Notes: generated from the sequence alone by a model not told the origin. Shown: positions 1 to 14,692, counted from the first letter of the stretch. The stretch is DNA of 64,000 nucleotides from Phytoseiulus persimilis (GCA_037576195.1 CM075102.1:3100001-3164000); one strand, 5' to 3'. Translations and numbers: made by a program.

Positions 1-1961
1 CAGGGAAGGTTATGATTTAAACTCTGACAGAAGGGTTCGTAGTGAATACGATCAGCAATAACCACGCCCTGCGTTCCGTCGTTCTCTATGCACATACATT
101 CGTTCGTTCGTTCATTCATACGGCCAGCGAGCGGGAGGATCTACGAGTACGCTCACCCGGAGCACACATCCATATATTTCGTCGAATCGTAATGTGCACA
201 CCGATGTTAATGGTCGTCGACTAGGGCGGATGTCAGATATAATTGTACTTCTCACGGGATCGTTCCGCGTGGAACCGACCCAGCGGAGACCTGTTGTGAT
301 CGCTGGACCCGCAGCCCAACGCGCCTCGACGCCTGCTCTCGTTATTGTTTTTTCCGTGAGCGGAGTCTCGACGCGCTGTTTTCCGCAATCCCCCGCCGGG
401 AAGAGAGTTCCACCGTCAGAATGTCGCGCCCGGAGTCGAGTTCAGCAGGCGAGGCAGAAGCAGAGAAAGCTCATCAACTGGAAGGGTGGCATCCACTCCG
501 GGAGGAAACTAAACACCGTTTCGAGGCCGAAACTTAAAATATTCCGGGAGCATCGCTGTACAGCTCCACTGGACGTCATCACAGTCACTGTGTTACAACG
601 AATGTTTCGCTATGCTTCGTTTTGGCGCTACGGAACCGTTTCATCGGATGGAATACCAAATCGATCGAGCTAAAGACAATGCCGTCTCCCCGTTTGGAAT
701 ACCAATATTCGTGAAGTTTGGTCAGTTATTATCACTATTACGAATCCCTCTCTATGCGCTTGGAATTCCAACGAAGTAAACCAAGCTCCACCATTCAGGC
801 TCTAAAGCTGCATCCTTGAAAGGTCGGACTCCCCTCCAAGGGGAATCCGAGGCCAGAGTGCCCACCGTTCCCCATGCGCAGATTCGACAAGGCTCACGCC
901 ATGGGGCCTCGGTTCAGACCGACTCGTGACTTCTGTTCGCATCGAAACAATATAAAGTCCCTCACGTCATCCCCTACTGGAACCACATTTGGCCCGAGAA
1001 AGGAACTCCCCCTCCAACGAGCTTCTCGAAAATCATGTCCGCTCAGAGTACTACAGGAGAGATTTTCGGCACTGCGCCTCACGGAATCCGGCAGGAAGTC
1101 GGGATGGGCTCTTGCTTGATTCGGTACAACCGTCCACTCCCTCAGCTCTATTTCTGCTCCCACCTAGTATCCAGGGAGCAGGCTGCCGATGAGCGTTGCT
1201 TCGGTTGGCAGGATGTCAGCTTTTGGGACGCTTCGGCCGGTTTTCATCGGTTCACGATATGGTAGCCTCGCTTCCTATATCTGAGTGTGGACAATTTTGA
1301 TGAGCGGCCACGTGCGCCTGAACACAGCACATCGAGTTACCTTTGTATGTTGTTGTCTCAAGGGTCAGAGCTCCATTTTTCTTCCTGGCCGCACCAGCCA
1401 AACCGGGTCAGCGCTCTTCCAAGTCCGATTGGACACAATCGTGGTTTTGTTAGTTTCCCAAACGCATTCGCCTGGTATCCCACGTTATTTCGTCGTCATC
1501 CGGCTACTCGTTATCAATGTTGCTCCCGCAAATTCTGACACCGTGAATATATTTCAAAAGGAGGGCGTACCTTCCTACCATGGAAACCAGCGGGTACAGA
1601 TAGGATCAAACGATGAATGGGCATGCCCTTCAAGCAGACGGAAAAGGGTGAACTGTCTCGGACGATCGGCGGTGCTGACAATGATTGCCGGATTCAGAGG
1701 CTGTGACAAGTCATCGGCGGACCCGAACGTGCGTCAAATCGTGAAGTTCACTGCATCGAATCGTGGATGATTCTCTGAGTACTGCTCGGTGTGGATGACT
1801 CGTTGGAGCAACAGACTTAGCACCTTGGATCAGAAATTCTCTTGACAATGTTCACAAGAGAATATTTTCCATTGATTGTCCGGTTCCCCAGTTCTGGGAA
1901 CTGAGAAATATCAAGGCTGCTCATATCCTTCGAATTCACATAACATCTAAAGGGCAGTTGG
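1..1961. other. No gene recognised; short TTCG repeat
   Basis: No reading frame here combines length, splice signals and family-like sequence. The only obvious local structure is a short TTCG tetranucleotide run at about 99-118. The stretch is probably intergenic or intronic. Confidence 0.4.
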
Positions 1962-2382
1962 TAGACACGTATTCCCGTATTACGGATCCAGAATTTCGCC
2001 GTATCACGGCTTTGCTGAGAATATATCCCTTAACACGGAATGACGAGAAATATTCTTCGTTATACATATACGGGACCACGGAAAATGTTTTCCTCCATAC
2101 GGAATTCAGGGAGAAGAAGCTTATGTGAACAGATAATTCTCTGTTATAATGACATCATAATGTTCCATGCACGAATTATTCAAAATACCTTCGATTAGAC
2201 ATTTGGGCACCCGGAACTCACGGCTGCGCAATGGGAAACACGATCAATATCGCCTTATCAAGGACATCTGGGTTTGAGTATGGATGGGAATGCTCTCTGT
2301 AATACGGAATTCCGGTAGATATCTCTCGTCACGCCGCAATACGGAGATGTTTCCTCGAGCCGAATACGGGAATACATGTCTA
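1962..2382. mobile_element. Non-autonomous inverted-repeat DNA transposon (MITE-like)
   Basis: The two ends are inverted copies. The left end starts TAGACACGTATTCCCGTATT and the right end, reverse-complemented, starts TAGACATGTATTCCCGTATT, one mismatch in 20. Similarity continues inward as scattered copies of TACGGAAT-like words in both orientations. The flanking 8-mers GCAGTTGG and ACAGTGGG agree at 6 of 8 positions, which fits an aged 8-bp target duplication (hAT-like), but it is imperfect and the exact ends could lie a few bases further out. There is no coding capacity inside, so any movement would have needed a transposase supplied elsewhere. Confidence 0.6.
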
Positions 2383-5300
2383 ACAGTGGGCCTCGGAAGT
2401 GCTGCGGCTCCGTCGCGTGTCATGTTTTCAGATGCATTTGATGTCCGCCAAGATGAAGTTTAATCCGCTGGAATTTGTCGTGATTCGACCAAAGTCAATC
2501 CGTCCGCAGCCACATGATTTTCGCTTAAGGACGCGGGGCAATCGAAAGTATTATCGATGAAACATGGAATCGTTCTCATCTGCTTCCTCGATGCCAGCTT
2601 CGGTTTGATAGTTGGTGTCTATTCTTGTTGACGACTGTCTGCTTGCCGATATACCGAATGTGGGGGAGCGGATCATTACCCAGCCCAAATCGTTTAATCA
2701 CTGCACTCGTTCGGGGTCGTATCAGCACATCAATGAATTGTATCGTGCATAACATATCGTGCATTGCGTTCACGGATCGTTTCAGGGGAGTGCCGCTGAG
2801 GGACGTGAGGGATTCTGGCTCGAGTCCGAGTTGCGGACTGACGAGTTCGGCGCCTGATTGTGACTCTCTGAGTGCGGCAGCGTTTTTTTTCTCCCGTGGC
2901 CCGGCCGCGACCCCTAACAATTGTTTGAATTAATTCTAATTGTGAGCTTTAATCGAGTTTGCTTCTGCTCTTGCGAGAGCGCTGTTTAATATTTCGTGAA
3001 AGGCTTCGACATGTGCATATCTAACCACATAACGTTCAAACGCTCGCTCTCCCCTCCGGAACCAGAGTCTGTTCCCCTACCCTCGGCGGTGCAGGATCGT
3101 CGCCAATGCTACGTGTCCCTCATACCGATGGGCTCGTGTCATATTCTCCGATTGTATTAAAATTTAAACTGCCGCTCCGGCTCCGAAGACGACTGCAGCC
3201 GGTCCGATTCGATATTGGGGCCACGTTCGAGTTATAATGATTCCTCGTAGACCTTTAATTAGAGCACGAGGAGAACGATCTCAACGGTGTGCAAAGCCAG
3301 AATGGATCTCAACGGCAAGTTCATTCGTGCTCGCCGGCCCTGCTTGATTCCCGTTCGGCCCCTCTCCCGGCGCGGAAGTACTGCACTCCGAGCAGAGATT
3401 CAGCGAAATTGGGCGAATTATCCTCGCCTGCGCCGTCGAACGGAATCCTTGCCAGGATACACGGAGTCCAATGACTCATCGCTGATTGGATACTTTCCCT
3501 GATCGAATCCCTCAGCTTCCTCATAGAACCAGCTCGACTGGGAAGTACTGAGTTCGAATCCATTTGACAGCATGGGATCCACAAACTGTTCCAACCTTTC
3601 GAACTATCTTGAATTCTATCCATGCAACTGGAACGGGGAAATTGATCCGCGAGGCAAATGCTTGTAGCTGAAGGGGCGATTTCTGTATCGGCGAGAGAAC
3701 CGAGGCATCTTTCCTGGAGTTTCGTTTGGTCATTGTCCTCGAAATTGATTTCTTCATCCCTGATCAAATTGCGAACCATTGATCCCGAGCCAGTATTCCG
3801 GGAGCGGGAGAGCGACTCTATTCACGAACATGCGCGGCTAAAACTAAAATTTCCAGAAAGGAGGGATGTCAAGGCTCAAGCGAATTCGATCTGCGATGGA
3901 GCTTTAAGATAATTTTTTTTAACGATTGGAGTTTTAGTCACTCGAAGTGTTTCGACGATAAGGAGGCAGCCCATTCGAGATCAAGCGGACTCGGTCTGGC
4001 TCAGGGTCAAGGGTGATATCCACCACAGACAACGAGCTTCCAGACCGCGTCGATTTCGCTGAGGCGCGAACGTCTGCGTGAGTGCCTGTTTCGACCAAAC
4101 TCACTGAGTGAGAGCGACGTCGCCCCAACTAGCAGAATTATCCTCTGCGATGGCAACGTCTCTCTTCAGACTCAAAACGACAGGCTTTGGAGTGCGGCGA
4201 AGCTGGACAAAAACTTTTAGCCCTGTCAACTTCCAGTCAACGAGTCTGGACCCTACGTCATGCTCATTAGGCTCCGCCGATCGAAGAACATTCACGGGTC
4301 AGATGAGTGGGTTCCAGAATGTCTTATGAGCAGCGCGATCCGCGTCAGAGCAGAAGTCGTCCAGGGAGTGTTCACGGGGTCAACGTGAGCAGAAATGATC
4401 CATCGCGCGCGTAACTCGTTGATGAGGTCAAAATCGCTCCGGAGACTCGATAATCTTATGCGTGCTTCGGCGTCCCTCGAAATAAATGGAGTGGTCTCCC
4501 GCACGATCAAGCAGGTTTCGGGTTCGCAGATTATTTCTATTCCGAGAGACTCAAAGGACTCCAGCTTTCTTTGCGCGTCTTTCATCTAAACTCTGTTGTT
4601 TCCTGCTCGAATTTCATGAATGCATCCGAAACTCTGAACGATTCTATCTCCTCTTTCCTGCAGAACTGCCGAGTTGCCAGGAGAACAAAGAATCCCGAAG
4701 TTAGGAACGGGATCCGTGGAGGAAAAGGAGAACACTCTAAAAATGATGATTGTCGTCGATGCATGAGCTCATGATTATTGAGCTGCGGGCTCGTTACTTG
4801 CTGTATCCTGGCGCTGCGTTCTTAGCTCAGCATTTTCCCCCCTCCGAACTTACATTTCGTTTGTTCCCCTTCTCAGCCTCCGCAGGCCCTCTCGGCGCTA
4901 TTTGCTTCCTGCTCGCTGAGAGAGACGTCGTTAGTTCGAGGGTGAAAAAGGGAGCTTGTGCGATAGAGTCTAATGAGACAGAAAGCAGAAATTCGCATAA
5001 TACCACCGATCGCGCCCCGCCCCGCCCAAACAAGCGGCCGACCAACCCTTACTGTATGGCGGTTCCAACCGTTGACGCTCGGATAACAAACCCACCGCCA
5101 GTGTTGAATAATACCTCGGCTCCAGGCGGAAGCCGGAGCGACTGCGGGCTCCACCGACACGTGGAAAAACGCACCGATGAATTGAAACGACGTCGCTAAT
5201 CCTCTTCCTTACAGTTCTTCCAGGAAACACTTCTGATTGCCACGCGTGATGCGCATCATGTGCTCGCGGGAGAGTTCATCTGCTTGGCGAGCACAAACTT

Positions 5301-6016
5301 TCGTTGAATGCGCACCTCAAGTTGGCCTGAAACGCTCGCGCGCCCTCGCTTCCGACCGGATGATTTCGAGATCGACTCGAGCCCGTGCAGCACTCGTTCC
5401 GTGACCTGAGGGCGAGAGTATGCCATGAAGAGGCGACCCGGAGACGTTCGCCGGATCGACGTTTCAATTTGATTGATCCTCGTACTATCCCTCATGGAGC
5501 CTGACGAAGGTTCGCCGCAGAAACGGGTTGTTGAAAATGGAGGGGATGAGTGAATATTGGGAAACCGTGGCATCCACTGATTGTGAGAGTTTTCCTTCTT
5601 AAACCCCACTCCTGGCCTCATTTCGATGTTCAGCCTGTTGAGCGAGGAACGATGTGACCAAATTCGGCTGAAAAATCATGGTCGGAAAATTGCTCGACAT
5701 CTCTCTAGATTCGATGAGCGAGATTGCCGGCGATTCCCGGAAATGTGACGCGGTCACGCTTGCAATCGGAAACAAGCGGAAACTGTGGGCTCGGGTGTGA
5801 CCACAAACTTTCTACTAGTTGTAGAGTTTAGAAGGACAATTGCAACTTTCACAAGGGCCGTCTTTGTGTTTCGCACCCGAGCCAAGCGTCCTCTACTCGC
5901 GCGCCGGGCGAGGAGGAGGGAGAGAGAGAGGGAGCTTCTCGAGAATCGGGAGAACGCGAGAGCTCAAAGAAAGAAGAACAAAACTGACTACAGGTACTAA
6001 GAGAACTATAGGCGCA

Positions 6017-6023
6017 TATAAAG
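6017..6023 (+). promoter_or_regulatory. TATA-like box (TATAAAG), orphan
   Basis: A consensus-like TATAAAG lies just downstream of a GC-rich, purine-rich patch. No coding exon could be assigned downstream, so a promoter role is only suggested by position and motif. Confidence 0.2.
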
Positions 6024-7611
6024 GTTGTGGCGATTAACATTTAGCGTAGTGACAGGGTTGGCTATACGACAACATTAGTGGGCAGAATCTCGGCAACGAC
6101 TCGGACCGGGGCTCATGGTAGTTGCTGAGCCGTCTGGCGGCCAAGCTGACTGAGTCTCTGACTAACTGGTTTGGTGGCCGAACAGTTGGTCGGTTGCCGC
6201 AGGAATCTTAAGACGGGAAGGAAAACAACCGTACCTAACCAGCAATATTGACTGTGTACCAGGAGCGAGTGCATCGATCGAAGAGTGGTCCATTGGCGGC
6301 AGGCAGACCGCGTGTTCTGACAGGTCGTTGACAAATCGTATCACCCAACGCGGTGGAACCGTGGGTAAGCGATCATGGTTCGGTCATGGCTGTGCATTTG
6401 AAGACCTGCCGCTGACTGCGAGCCTGGAAAAGTAGCATAGACTCGGAAAGTGTCCTTAGGTGGAGCGAATGGAACGTCAAATCGCAGCAGATTCCGTAGA
6501 CAGGAACGTTACCGTCTTAACGGACGCGCGTGCAAGCTCGGCAGCCGACTGACAGAATCAATGCTGCTCTCTTCTCTTGCGTTAACGGAAGGAGCCACAT
6601 AGCGACGGCGGTCTTGTGTTGTGTTTCATGGCGGATCGCGATCGATTCCCGTTCCATAACATCTTTCAGTGAAACACATTGATCCGGCGCTCTCGAATGT
6701 CAACAGCGAATGGCTGGAAGCACTATACGACGATCCGCTGTAATCAGAACCGGTCGCCACTTCCGGAACCGCTGTATCCGCCGAGTTCAACGTTGCTCCG
6801 CGCTGATTAGCGAACAATTGAAAATATGCTCCCGATTCCGAATCATGCCAACTTCGATGAAAAGCCTGTGGGAAGTGGCGTATCCCATCTTTTTTTTTTC
6901 CGGGAATGATGCCAAAGGCGGAAATGCGCTCCAGAACGGCGAGACGTCTGCTTCGCGAATCTCAGAAATAACCTCTCTCCACGGCACGGAGAGACAACGT
7001 TACGGAGTTTTTGGCGCTCAGTCGATTCTGAAAGCCGATTCAAATCAGCGGGCGAGGAACCATGTTGTGTCCATCGACTCGGGGAGATCGAAGAAAGATT
7101 CCTCTGGACGCGATGCTCCAAACCCCTAGTACTGAATTTTCCACGGGAACAGCCAATGACTCGATCCAATGTCATCCTGAAACAATTGGTAGGTTTGCGG
7201 ATATTCAGGCGAGCTCACGAATCTACGGAGGGCGGGTCGCGGAATTCAAGGCGATTCAAAACAAATGAGCAGCCGCTGCTGCTTCCCGACAAAAGCGAGC
7301 AATCGGCGGCGGCGTCGGGTTGAGAATTAAATCACAAAGGGGTTTCTAAGCCTTAAAAGTCTATGCGCATTCAACGCCGACACCGAATCTATAGACAAGA
7401 AACGTCTTGCAAGTGATTAACGCGCTCCAGCGGACAGGCTGGCTGGTTCGTCGGTCGACTGGCCAAAGGAAAGACAGAACAAACGTGTTTGCAAGTTGGC
7501 TGGTCCTGTTGCTGTTCGGTAGTACACTGCTATCAACCGAGGGCCTGGAAGCAGCCTGCCGACGAAGTACTCAGGTGTTCGTTTGTTTGGGCTCTCGATC
7601 CAGCGGCTGAT

Positions 7612-7644
7612 GTTGTTGCCGCCGCCGCCGCCGCTGCTGCTGCC
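7612..7644. repeat. GCC/GCT trinucleotide repeat
   Basis: Consecutive GTT, GCC and GCT triplets form a short microsatellite-like tract. In one + frame it would read as an alanine run, but no supporting exon structure was found around it. Confidence 0.7.
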
Positions 7645-10600
7645 GAAGGACTCCGTGTCACACTGAGTTCTCGAAGTGCTGTTCCGTGCGATGGCGATAG
7701 CCGGATTGTAGAACAGAGAAAAAAAACCGATCGCTTTGTTGAACTTACATTAAACCATCGTCAGCAGCGAGAGCATTACGATTAAGATCGAAACTTTGAA
7801 GTGGCAATCGCTTACGACCGACGTTACCAACGGTTGCGACGGATCCGACCTCGCCTTGTTTGCTCACCTGTCCAATGTTTCGAACGGCTTAATGTTCCCC
7901 GGAACTAACTCAATTACCGACAGCTTCCTGCGCCCGGTGAGTTCTTCATGTGTTTTGCTTCAGATAGACGATGATTGTTTCACCTCGAATCCGTGTAGCG
8001 CTCAAGCTTCTTACGGTAGCTTACTTCGTTCGAATTTCGGGAGGATTGCGAAAATTCTCCCCGAGTTAAGTGAGTCATTGACCCGGACACTGATCCGGAG
8101 TGTTTCATCTCTACCGTGCGCCCGGGCTCGAACTCGCATCTTTCGAGACCGCGAGCCCGTCGCCGAGTCTGGACTTCAACCTCCCCTCGACGGCCCACTT
8201 CCTCACTGTGACTCTCTCAGGACCGATTCGTCGGCCTGAGAGAAGGTCTCTCGTCGGCGGCGTGATTCAAGAGACCGGAACGCGATCCTGAACGACTCTG
8301 ACCATGATTACCCGCGGAACCCACTTGTGGTCCTCTCTGTGATGTTTCTCTGGTGGGCGAATGTCGGGGCCGCGCGAGCCCTCGAGGGAAAACAATTCTG
8401 AACATTCTGGTGAAGCTTCGAATCAGAAAAGTGATCTGACGGGAGTCTGCAACATTAGGCGACCGTCTCTAACTTGACGGGAGACGAAGGAGACAAGACA
8501 AAGCTTCTCACATGTTGTGCGATTGGATATGTGTTTGTTTCGGTCTTTCTCGAGCTGTGTCTTTTTCGTTTTCTTTGTGTTCAGCGGCTGACTTGGGAGT
8601 TTAATTATCAACGAGTATCGCTTCCAAATATGCGGAACTAGTCTGAGCATCTCAGTTGTCACTGGACTCTCTAGGATCAATCGTCGCCTCATAGAATGGC
8701 GTGGTCGTGAGACTTTCATTTGGTGAAAGTGGAATTTTCTCGCGGAGGCCGTGTCGTGATTTCGACGCTCAGGATCCGGAGGAGAACGGCTGAGAGCTCT
8801 TGCGTGTTCACCTCAAGTGCAGTCAACGCTGGATGTTGCCCGTGGACGTGAGTTGAAAATCTGGTTTCTATCGCTCCCACTGTGAACTCACGGCCGCGTA
8901 GCATAATAGAAAAACAGTCTTCAGGAGACTGCCGTCCGCTGACGCCCCACGCTTCGAGGGTCCGCGGAAGTACGCAGAGCTGGTAGTCGATCGGCTCGAA
9001 GCGGCCACCTCTCGGAAATCAATAGACAGAGATAAATACTTGGAAAACAGCCACTCCACGCTGCGGAAACTATAGCACGGCGACTGGGCGGAGCCAGAGG
9101 GCTGTTCTTGGATGACGACGAACTCCTGTGTTGCTCATCAAAACGAATTGGAGATTGGGGCAAGTTTTGAGGGATATTTGTGTTAGTTCTCCTGATTCGT
9201 TTCTAAGATTGTTCCCGCCAAAATATCGCTCATGCGCTCCATGTGTTCTTCTGATCATTTGAATTTCTTGCTCCCAAAGCGAGGAATCGACCGAATTAGC
9301 GCTAAATCGCTCTAATGCTCGGGAATCATTGAAACCATCTTGAGTCTGCTAACTTGCGAGGGGCAAGGATCAAGGTTATCGACAGCTTGTTCACCCTACG
9401 CCGCTGGAACCACGTCAGTGTCGTTCTAGAATCCATCCGCCCTAGTTTGATTTCAATCGGAGTTCACGCTTTCCAACGATTTCTCTCAACAACGGTTACC
9501 CGACGGGAAACTGGCTGATCTCGGAGGATATTCGCGCGCGCTTTCTATTTCTCAAAGACTGAACCCCGTCTCTCTGGTTAGGGTCTAACAAGCCGAAAAT
9601 CCGAACTCGAAAAGCATGAAGCCGGAAACCCCCTCTCCCAACAGCGAAGTGGTCGGGACTGGTTTGGCGGGATGTAATTTTCGTGTCGTTTCGTCGATCT
9701 GTACCTTTGTGAGACTCCATTGGAGGACACGCACCTGCTGCGAAGAGTCAGTGAGCTCGACTCGCCGCTCGGTGCCAATGAGAGTCCCAGGCAGGTCACA
9801 GGCTCATTGAGGTGATTCGGGAGCACCGATATGTGATATCACCGAACCGTCTGGTTCACTGAATCACTTGTTGACCACGGAGTACACCGGCCGTCGGTGG
9901 CTTCGACGATCCACTTCCAGACAGCGGAGCAATCGCTGATCGATTCCGGTTTTTCCAATCCGTTGGGAAAGAACGAGGTGTTGTAACAGCGTTTTCTGCG
10001 AATAGTACTAGAGCTGGAGGTGAAGGTTCCTCTTCAGTTCTAGCTAGTTGACCTCGGAAACTTCAAGATTCGAGTTAAGCAGATTGCTGTCTGTAGCAGC
10101 TACACCTTTGCTCAGTTCGATCAAGGGACAGTAGATTCGGAACAGCGAGGACGTAAGCGAGGCAGAAGAAGTAGGAGGGCTGAGCGTAACGAATTCCTCC
10201 CCGCTGAACCAGAACCGACCGCTCCGCTGCCGGGAGAGGAGGTTTTCGGCTCCACGCTCTTCGGCCCCATGATTTTCGGGCTCGATTTTTTCGGGATTCA
10301 GGGCATAAACCGTCTCTCTGACTTCACGGATCGTTGCAATCAAAAACATCCTGTGGTCGTCCGCTAGAATTCATCCATTTCTCGATGAGGGCTTCCTACA
10401 CTGCGTGACGATGACGACGCCGACATGCTTGATTTCGCATGGGCGAGAAGAATGTCTTTTCTGGACAATCGAATGCGTCTGCAACTCGGAGCCCTCTCGC
10501 CTGTCTACCCCGAGTGATTTTCTTCGCCGGCTATGGCGCAAAGGTTTGGCCCGGGAGTCGCGGTCCGGTCGAAAACGCCGACCACATTCCGTCGCGAGAA

Positions 10601-13600
10601 GTCGGTTCTGGATTTGGTTCGTGAACTTGGACGATCTGTATTCCCTAGTCGGTTGCGAGTAGTCTCTACGCTCACCCGAGTTTCGTTCATAACCCTGGTC
10701 TCGTCTGCCCTTAGTGAACAACCGGATCCGGTACGTGAGATCCCGAGATCGGATGCGTGTCATCCCTCGTGTTCGTTGATTCGTTCGTCCCATACTTCGT
10801 TCGCACATGGAGTGGAGACATTGCCAGATGGGGGGCAAGTGTTAGTTGCTCCGAGCCTCACAAGAGTTGCGCGACAGCTCGCTGCGGCGACACTCGAGGC
10901 CTTGCCCGCTGTGCCCTCGGCTGGGACTCGAGTTTGACGGAAGGGGGACGCAGAAAGCCCGCGGAGGGCACCAAGAGAGCGTCGAGTCCGTGTTCAAGTT
11001 GTGTGAGACGAAGCCTCTCGGACGAACACACGCGTTCTCAGAGAAACAACTTAGATAGAGAGCATATGGATTTAATCTCCGTCGGCTGAGAATTAAACAC
11101 ATTCCCTTACTCTCTCACTTTGTCTCGCATCTTCAGCTCTCCGAAATTCTCCGTTACTTCCCGCTCAGTCGTCGCTCGGCGACGGCCGTACAGCCCGATC
11201 GTTCGAGCTTATGGCGTGCTCTCCCCCGCGTTCCGCTGAGTGCAGAAAAACTACACGTTGTCTCCCGCTCAAACTCTTGTATTCGAGGACTCATCTTTGT
11301 CAACGATTGAATTTCCCACGGTACTTTTCAAATTGGTTTAAAACCGAGCTGACATTCTCCTGGTCGGGAGACCGAGCGACGAAAGCTGACACCGACGACA
11401 ACCAAGCTCCGCTTCGATTTGGTTACCAACGATTTTTTGCGTCGAGATTTTTTTCGTGTTCTACCCGAGCCCGCTCGAGAATGATCTTGACTGAATCAAG
11501 CCAATGGCCGACCCGTTGGAACCGAGATGGCCTCGATCGGGAGGCTCCGTATGAAGCAATTATTGCTGAGTGGACCTCAGGATGACTGAGATTAAGCTCG
11601 AGACTTATTGAGGTCGTTCCTCCAGGAAGAACATGTCCTGAAATCCGATGATATTTCGCAGGCCCATGTTATCGGAAGAGGTCGGAATGCAGACGAATAT
11701 TCGCAGCGAAGAGTTCTGCGGATCATGAACTGAATCGAATGCCGGATTCATTAGATCTCCCAGCCTGGAACTTCACCAACGAGTCTTCTGCGATTCCAGA
11801 GTTTGATAATACCAAATACCTCGATCCACACCCGTATTTCTCGAGGTCCGCCCATGACGGAACTCACATACTTCCTTACTATCGGTCCAGGTAGAGAACT
11901 TGCAGGACTGAAATCTCCTAAGTGAATCCAATAGGCGTGGCGAGATATTATCCGTTCTCGAAACAAGGGGATCAATTCACAAATCGAATGTGTTGTAAGC
12001 GCCGCAAGCGCGTATTCGGAAAGCAATCGTGCGGCTATCGACTGATAGCTCTTTGTTCGTTCCCTGTTCCCGCTCAAATCCCCAATCTTAGCCTGGGCTT
12101 GGAAGGGTGATAGCGGCAGTGACCGTACAGACTTCGATATCGAACGTCCGAATGAGGAATCAGGTAACGACGCTCGCGTCACGGAGCTCGTCGCTGGGCG
12201 CTCAACGTCCGATATCAACAAAATTCGTCCCATACAGATGGTGCATTCGACAACGACGGTCAGTTGTTCGTTCCGCACGGATCGAGAACCGGCGACCGGT
12301 TGAACGATCGTCTTCGGTTTTCCAGCCTGACCGACGGCGCAATGTGCGAGTCAGCGCGATTGCGCCGACGCGCGGGTGGCTTCTCCATTCATCTAATTGG
12401 GTGCCCAATCCATATTTTGGGCGTAGATTCGAAATCCGAAGATCAGCCCACGATTTCTCATGCTCGTCTCTCCACGTTAGAAAACCACAGTACAAGTCAT
12501 CGTACGAGTCCGTCATCTGTTAATTTCGCTTCCTGATGACTTCGCTATCTGATGCGGTTTTCAGAAGAAAGAAACATCTGGAGGAAACAGTTCGTGAGCT
12601 GCGAGCTTCCACAATACTCCAGGAGAGGCGGGCAGATTCTTGACCAATTTTTTTGACGTCGGAGGCAAGCGTGACACCAAAGGAGAAGCTGCCCAAGGAG
12701 ACTCCGGCGGAATTCGGCACTCCTCCAGAGCCGCTTTTTCGTCTTCGATGTCTAAATGTCTTCGAGATAAATTTCGAGCCTGAGTCATGCTGCTCACCGT
12801 TCTCCTCGGCTGGATCGGAAACAATAGCCGAGTCCGAAGCTCCAGGCAACCTGTCGGTTATTCGGCGACTTGAATGAGTTCCGAACGTTCTTCCTCCACT
12901 CCCACCGTTTGTGTAGCCGTTCATTGTGAGCGAGTTCCAATGACAAAATGATGCCTTTCGATCGCCACCAACTCGGAGACATAGCGTGTGCTATTACGAA
13001 CGGAGCTGCTCAATACTTCCCTGAGATGCGCCAGCCGCTCATTCAAATCTGTTGTCACTGAGCTACGTATTTCTTCGGAGTTCATAATTTACGATATTGC
13101 GAGCTAGAAAGATTGATGATGTTACCTTGTCGCTATAGTCATTGATACGGAATGTCGTCGCGGAGACTATCAACGCGAGCACTGTTCCTCTTCCAATCGA
13201 TGACAGCGATGGACTCGTACCCCGCAATCCCCATCAAGTTCTGCCCTTCACCCTGCTCGCGTCCGTTTTTCACACCGATAATTCCCGACCGTCGTTCTCT
13301 CTTGGAGGAACAGAATAGCATCCAAGTAGAACTTAAATCAGCGCAACCGGGCGTCCTCCGCTCTGTTCTCGTCCTTGCCCATCGGGTTCCGCTGAGTGAA
13401 ATGCAAGGGGAGGCTTCTTCGAGTTAGGTGGGCAAAATATTTGAATGTTCCCACGAGGGATTCCGTTTCCGCGAACTCTTCCCCTCAGGTACGAATAGGG
13501 AATGTTTTCTCACTCCATCGGGATGCTGACGCCGTCTCGAGCATTCGACGAGAAAATTGTCGCAAGCGAGCGTGGTGGCCTGTACTTCCAGGTCAGCGAA

Positions 13601-14692
13601 CTTCACCGAGTTCTGACGTTCTGATGATTTGGATGTGGAGCGAAAATGAAGCATGCCAGCAGCCAGAGGTTATTTTCTGAGAGAGCTTCATGTGGGGAGG
13701 GGTGGAGACCAGATCGTGATTGGTCTGACACGAATTCTTCCTTCACTTTCGTGATCGATTGAGCGCAGGGAATTCGAGGAACGTTCGAGGAGCTGGTGAC
13801 CCTCGAGGTCTCAGCACCTCGTCATCGCAATGCTTAACTTTTGGCGCCGTTCTTCGGAATGCGATTCTCCCCACTTATTCTATCCGAATCCCTGTTTTAT
13901 GCTTACCAACAACATCTTCGGTGAATCTCCGATGGTATTCGAGAAGTTTTTGCGGCTTTGAGGGCATTCCAACCTTCGAGTCGGATGATTAGGGGAGGCT
14001 TGGGTTAATGGCTTTGGAAGAAAAAGCACCACCCCCAACTGCCTGGCTTGGCGCTGTTTGTTCGTCGGCGTCTTCTGGACCGACCGACCGGCCACTCATC
14101 TCGGCGTGGCCATTGTGTGAATGCCAAAAGCCTTGTATCGGAGGGGGTGAGCCCCGAATAGCAGCGCCTGGGAGACCCGACGCGGCTTGGAGAAGGGGAG
14201 GTGGCAACAGGCGAACCCCCAACTAACCCAGAAAAGAGGAGGGCGGAGGGAGAGAGTGCACGAGGGTCGCGGGGCTCGATATCAGCGGATGAATTTCGAG
14301 AAATGAGAATCGAAGGTCCGACATCAGAAATTCGGGAAGAAGGAGGACAGGGGTCAGCATCCGGACGTTCAAAGCATCCCGAGAGACCATGGCTCAGTAT
14401 GCCTGACTTCGGGAGCCGAATGGAGGCCCCGCGTCAGGCGCCTTCTAACTGGGGAACGCGGAAGGGGGGGAGGGGGTGGAGCGGCAGATTTGAGAGGGTT
14501 TTTGAATCATTGGCAGAACTGCTGCGATCGGAGAGCGAAGGCGGGTTGAATGAAAGGCGTTTGCGGTCGGCAAACAGAATTGCTAGCGATGGCATGCCAC
14601 GCCATTCTCTGCTGACTGCCGCCGTCTGCTGCGGGCATTTGCCGAAGTCGATTCATTTATGCAGCCATTTATTTATTTATCCGATTGCTTAC

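Larger units (their letters stand above)
2383..14692. other. Long stretch without a recognisable gene
   Basis: I could not support a gene here. Local features are a TATAAAG box on the + strand at 6,017-6,023, downstream of a purine-rich GC-rich patch (about 5,880-5,980), and a GTT/GCC/GCT trinucleotide run at 7,612-7,644. A 175-codon open frame on the minus strand (11,751-12,278) has no family resemblance and is within the length expected by chance at this base composition. The region could be intergenic, or hold untranslated exons of a gene whose coding part lies elsewhere. Confidence 0.35.

Noticed and set aside
2576-2933. CDSLSAAAF-like frame resembling the neuropeptide core
   Set aside because: No signal peptide, dibasic site or amidation Gly around it; similarity is a few residues and by chance.
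11751-12278. 175-codon minus-strand open frame
   Set aside because: No recognisable motifs, no splice context; a frame of this length is expected by chance about once in a window of this size and composition.
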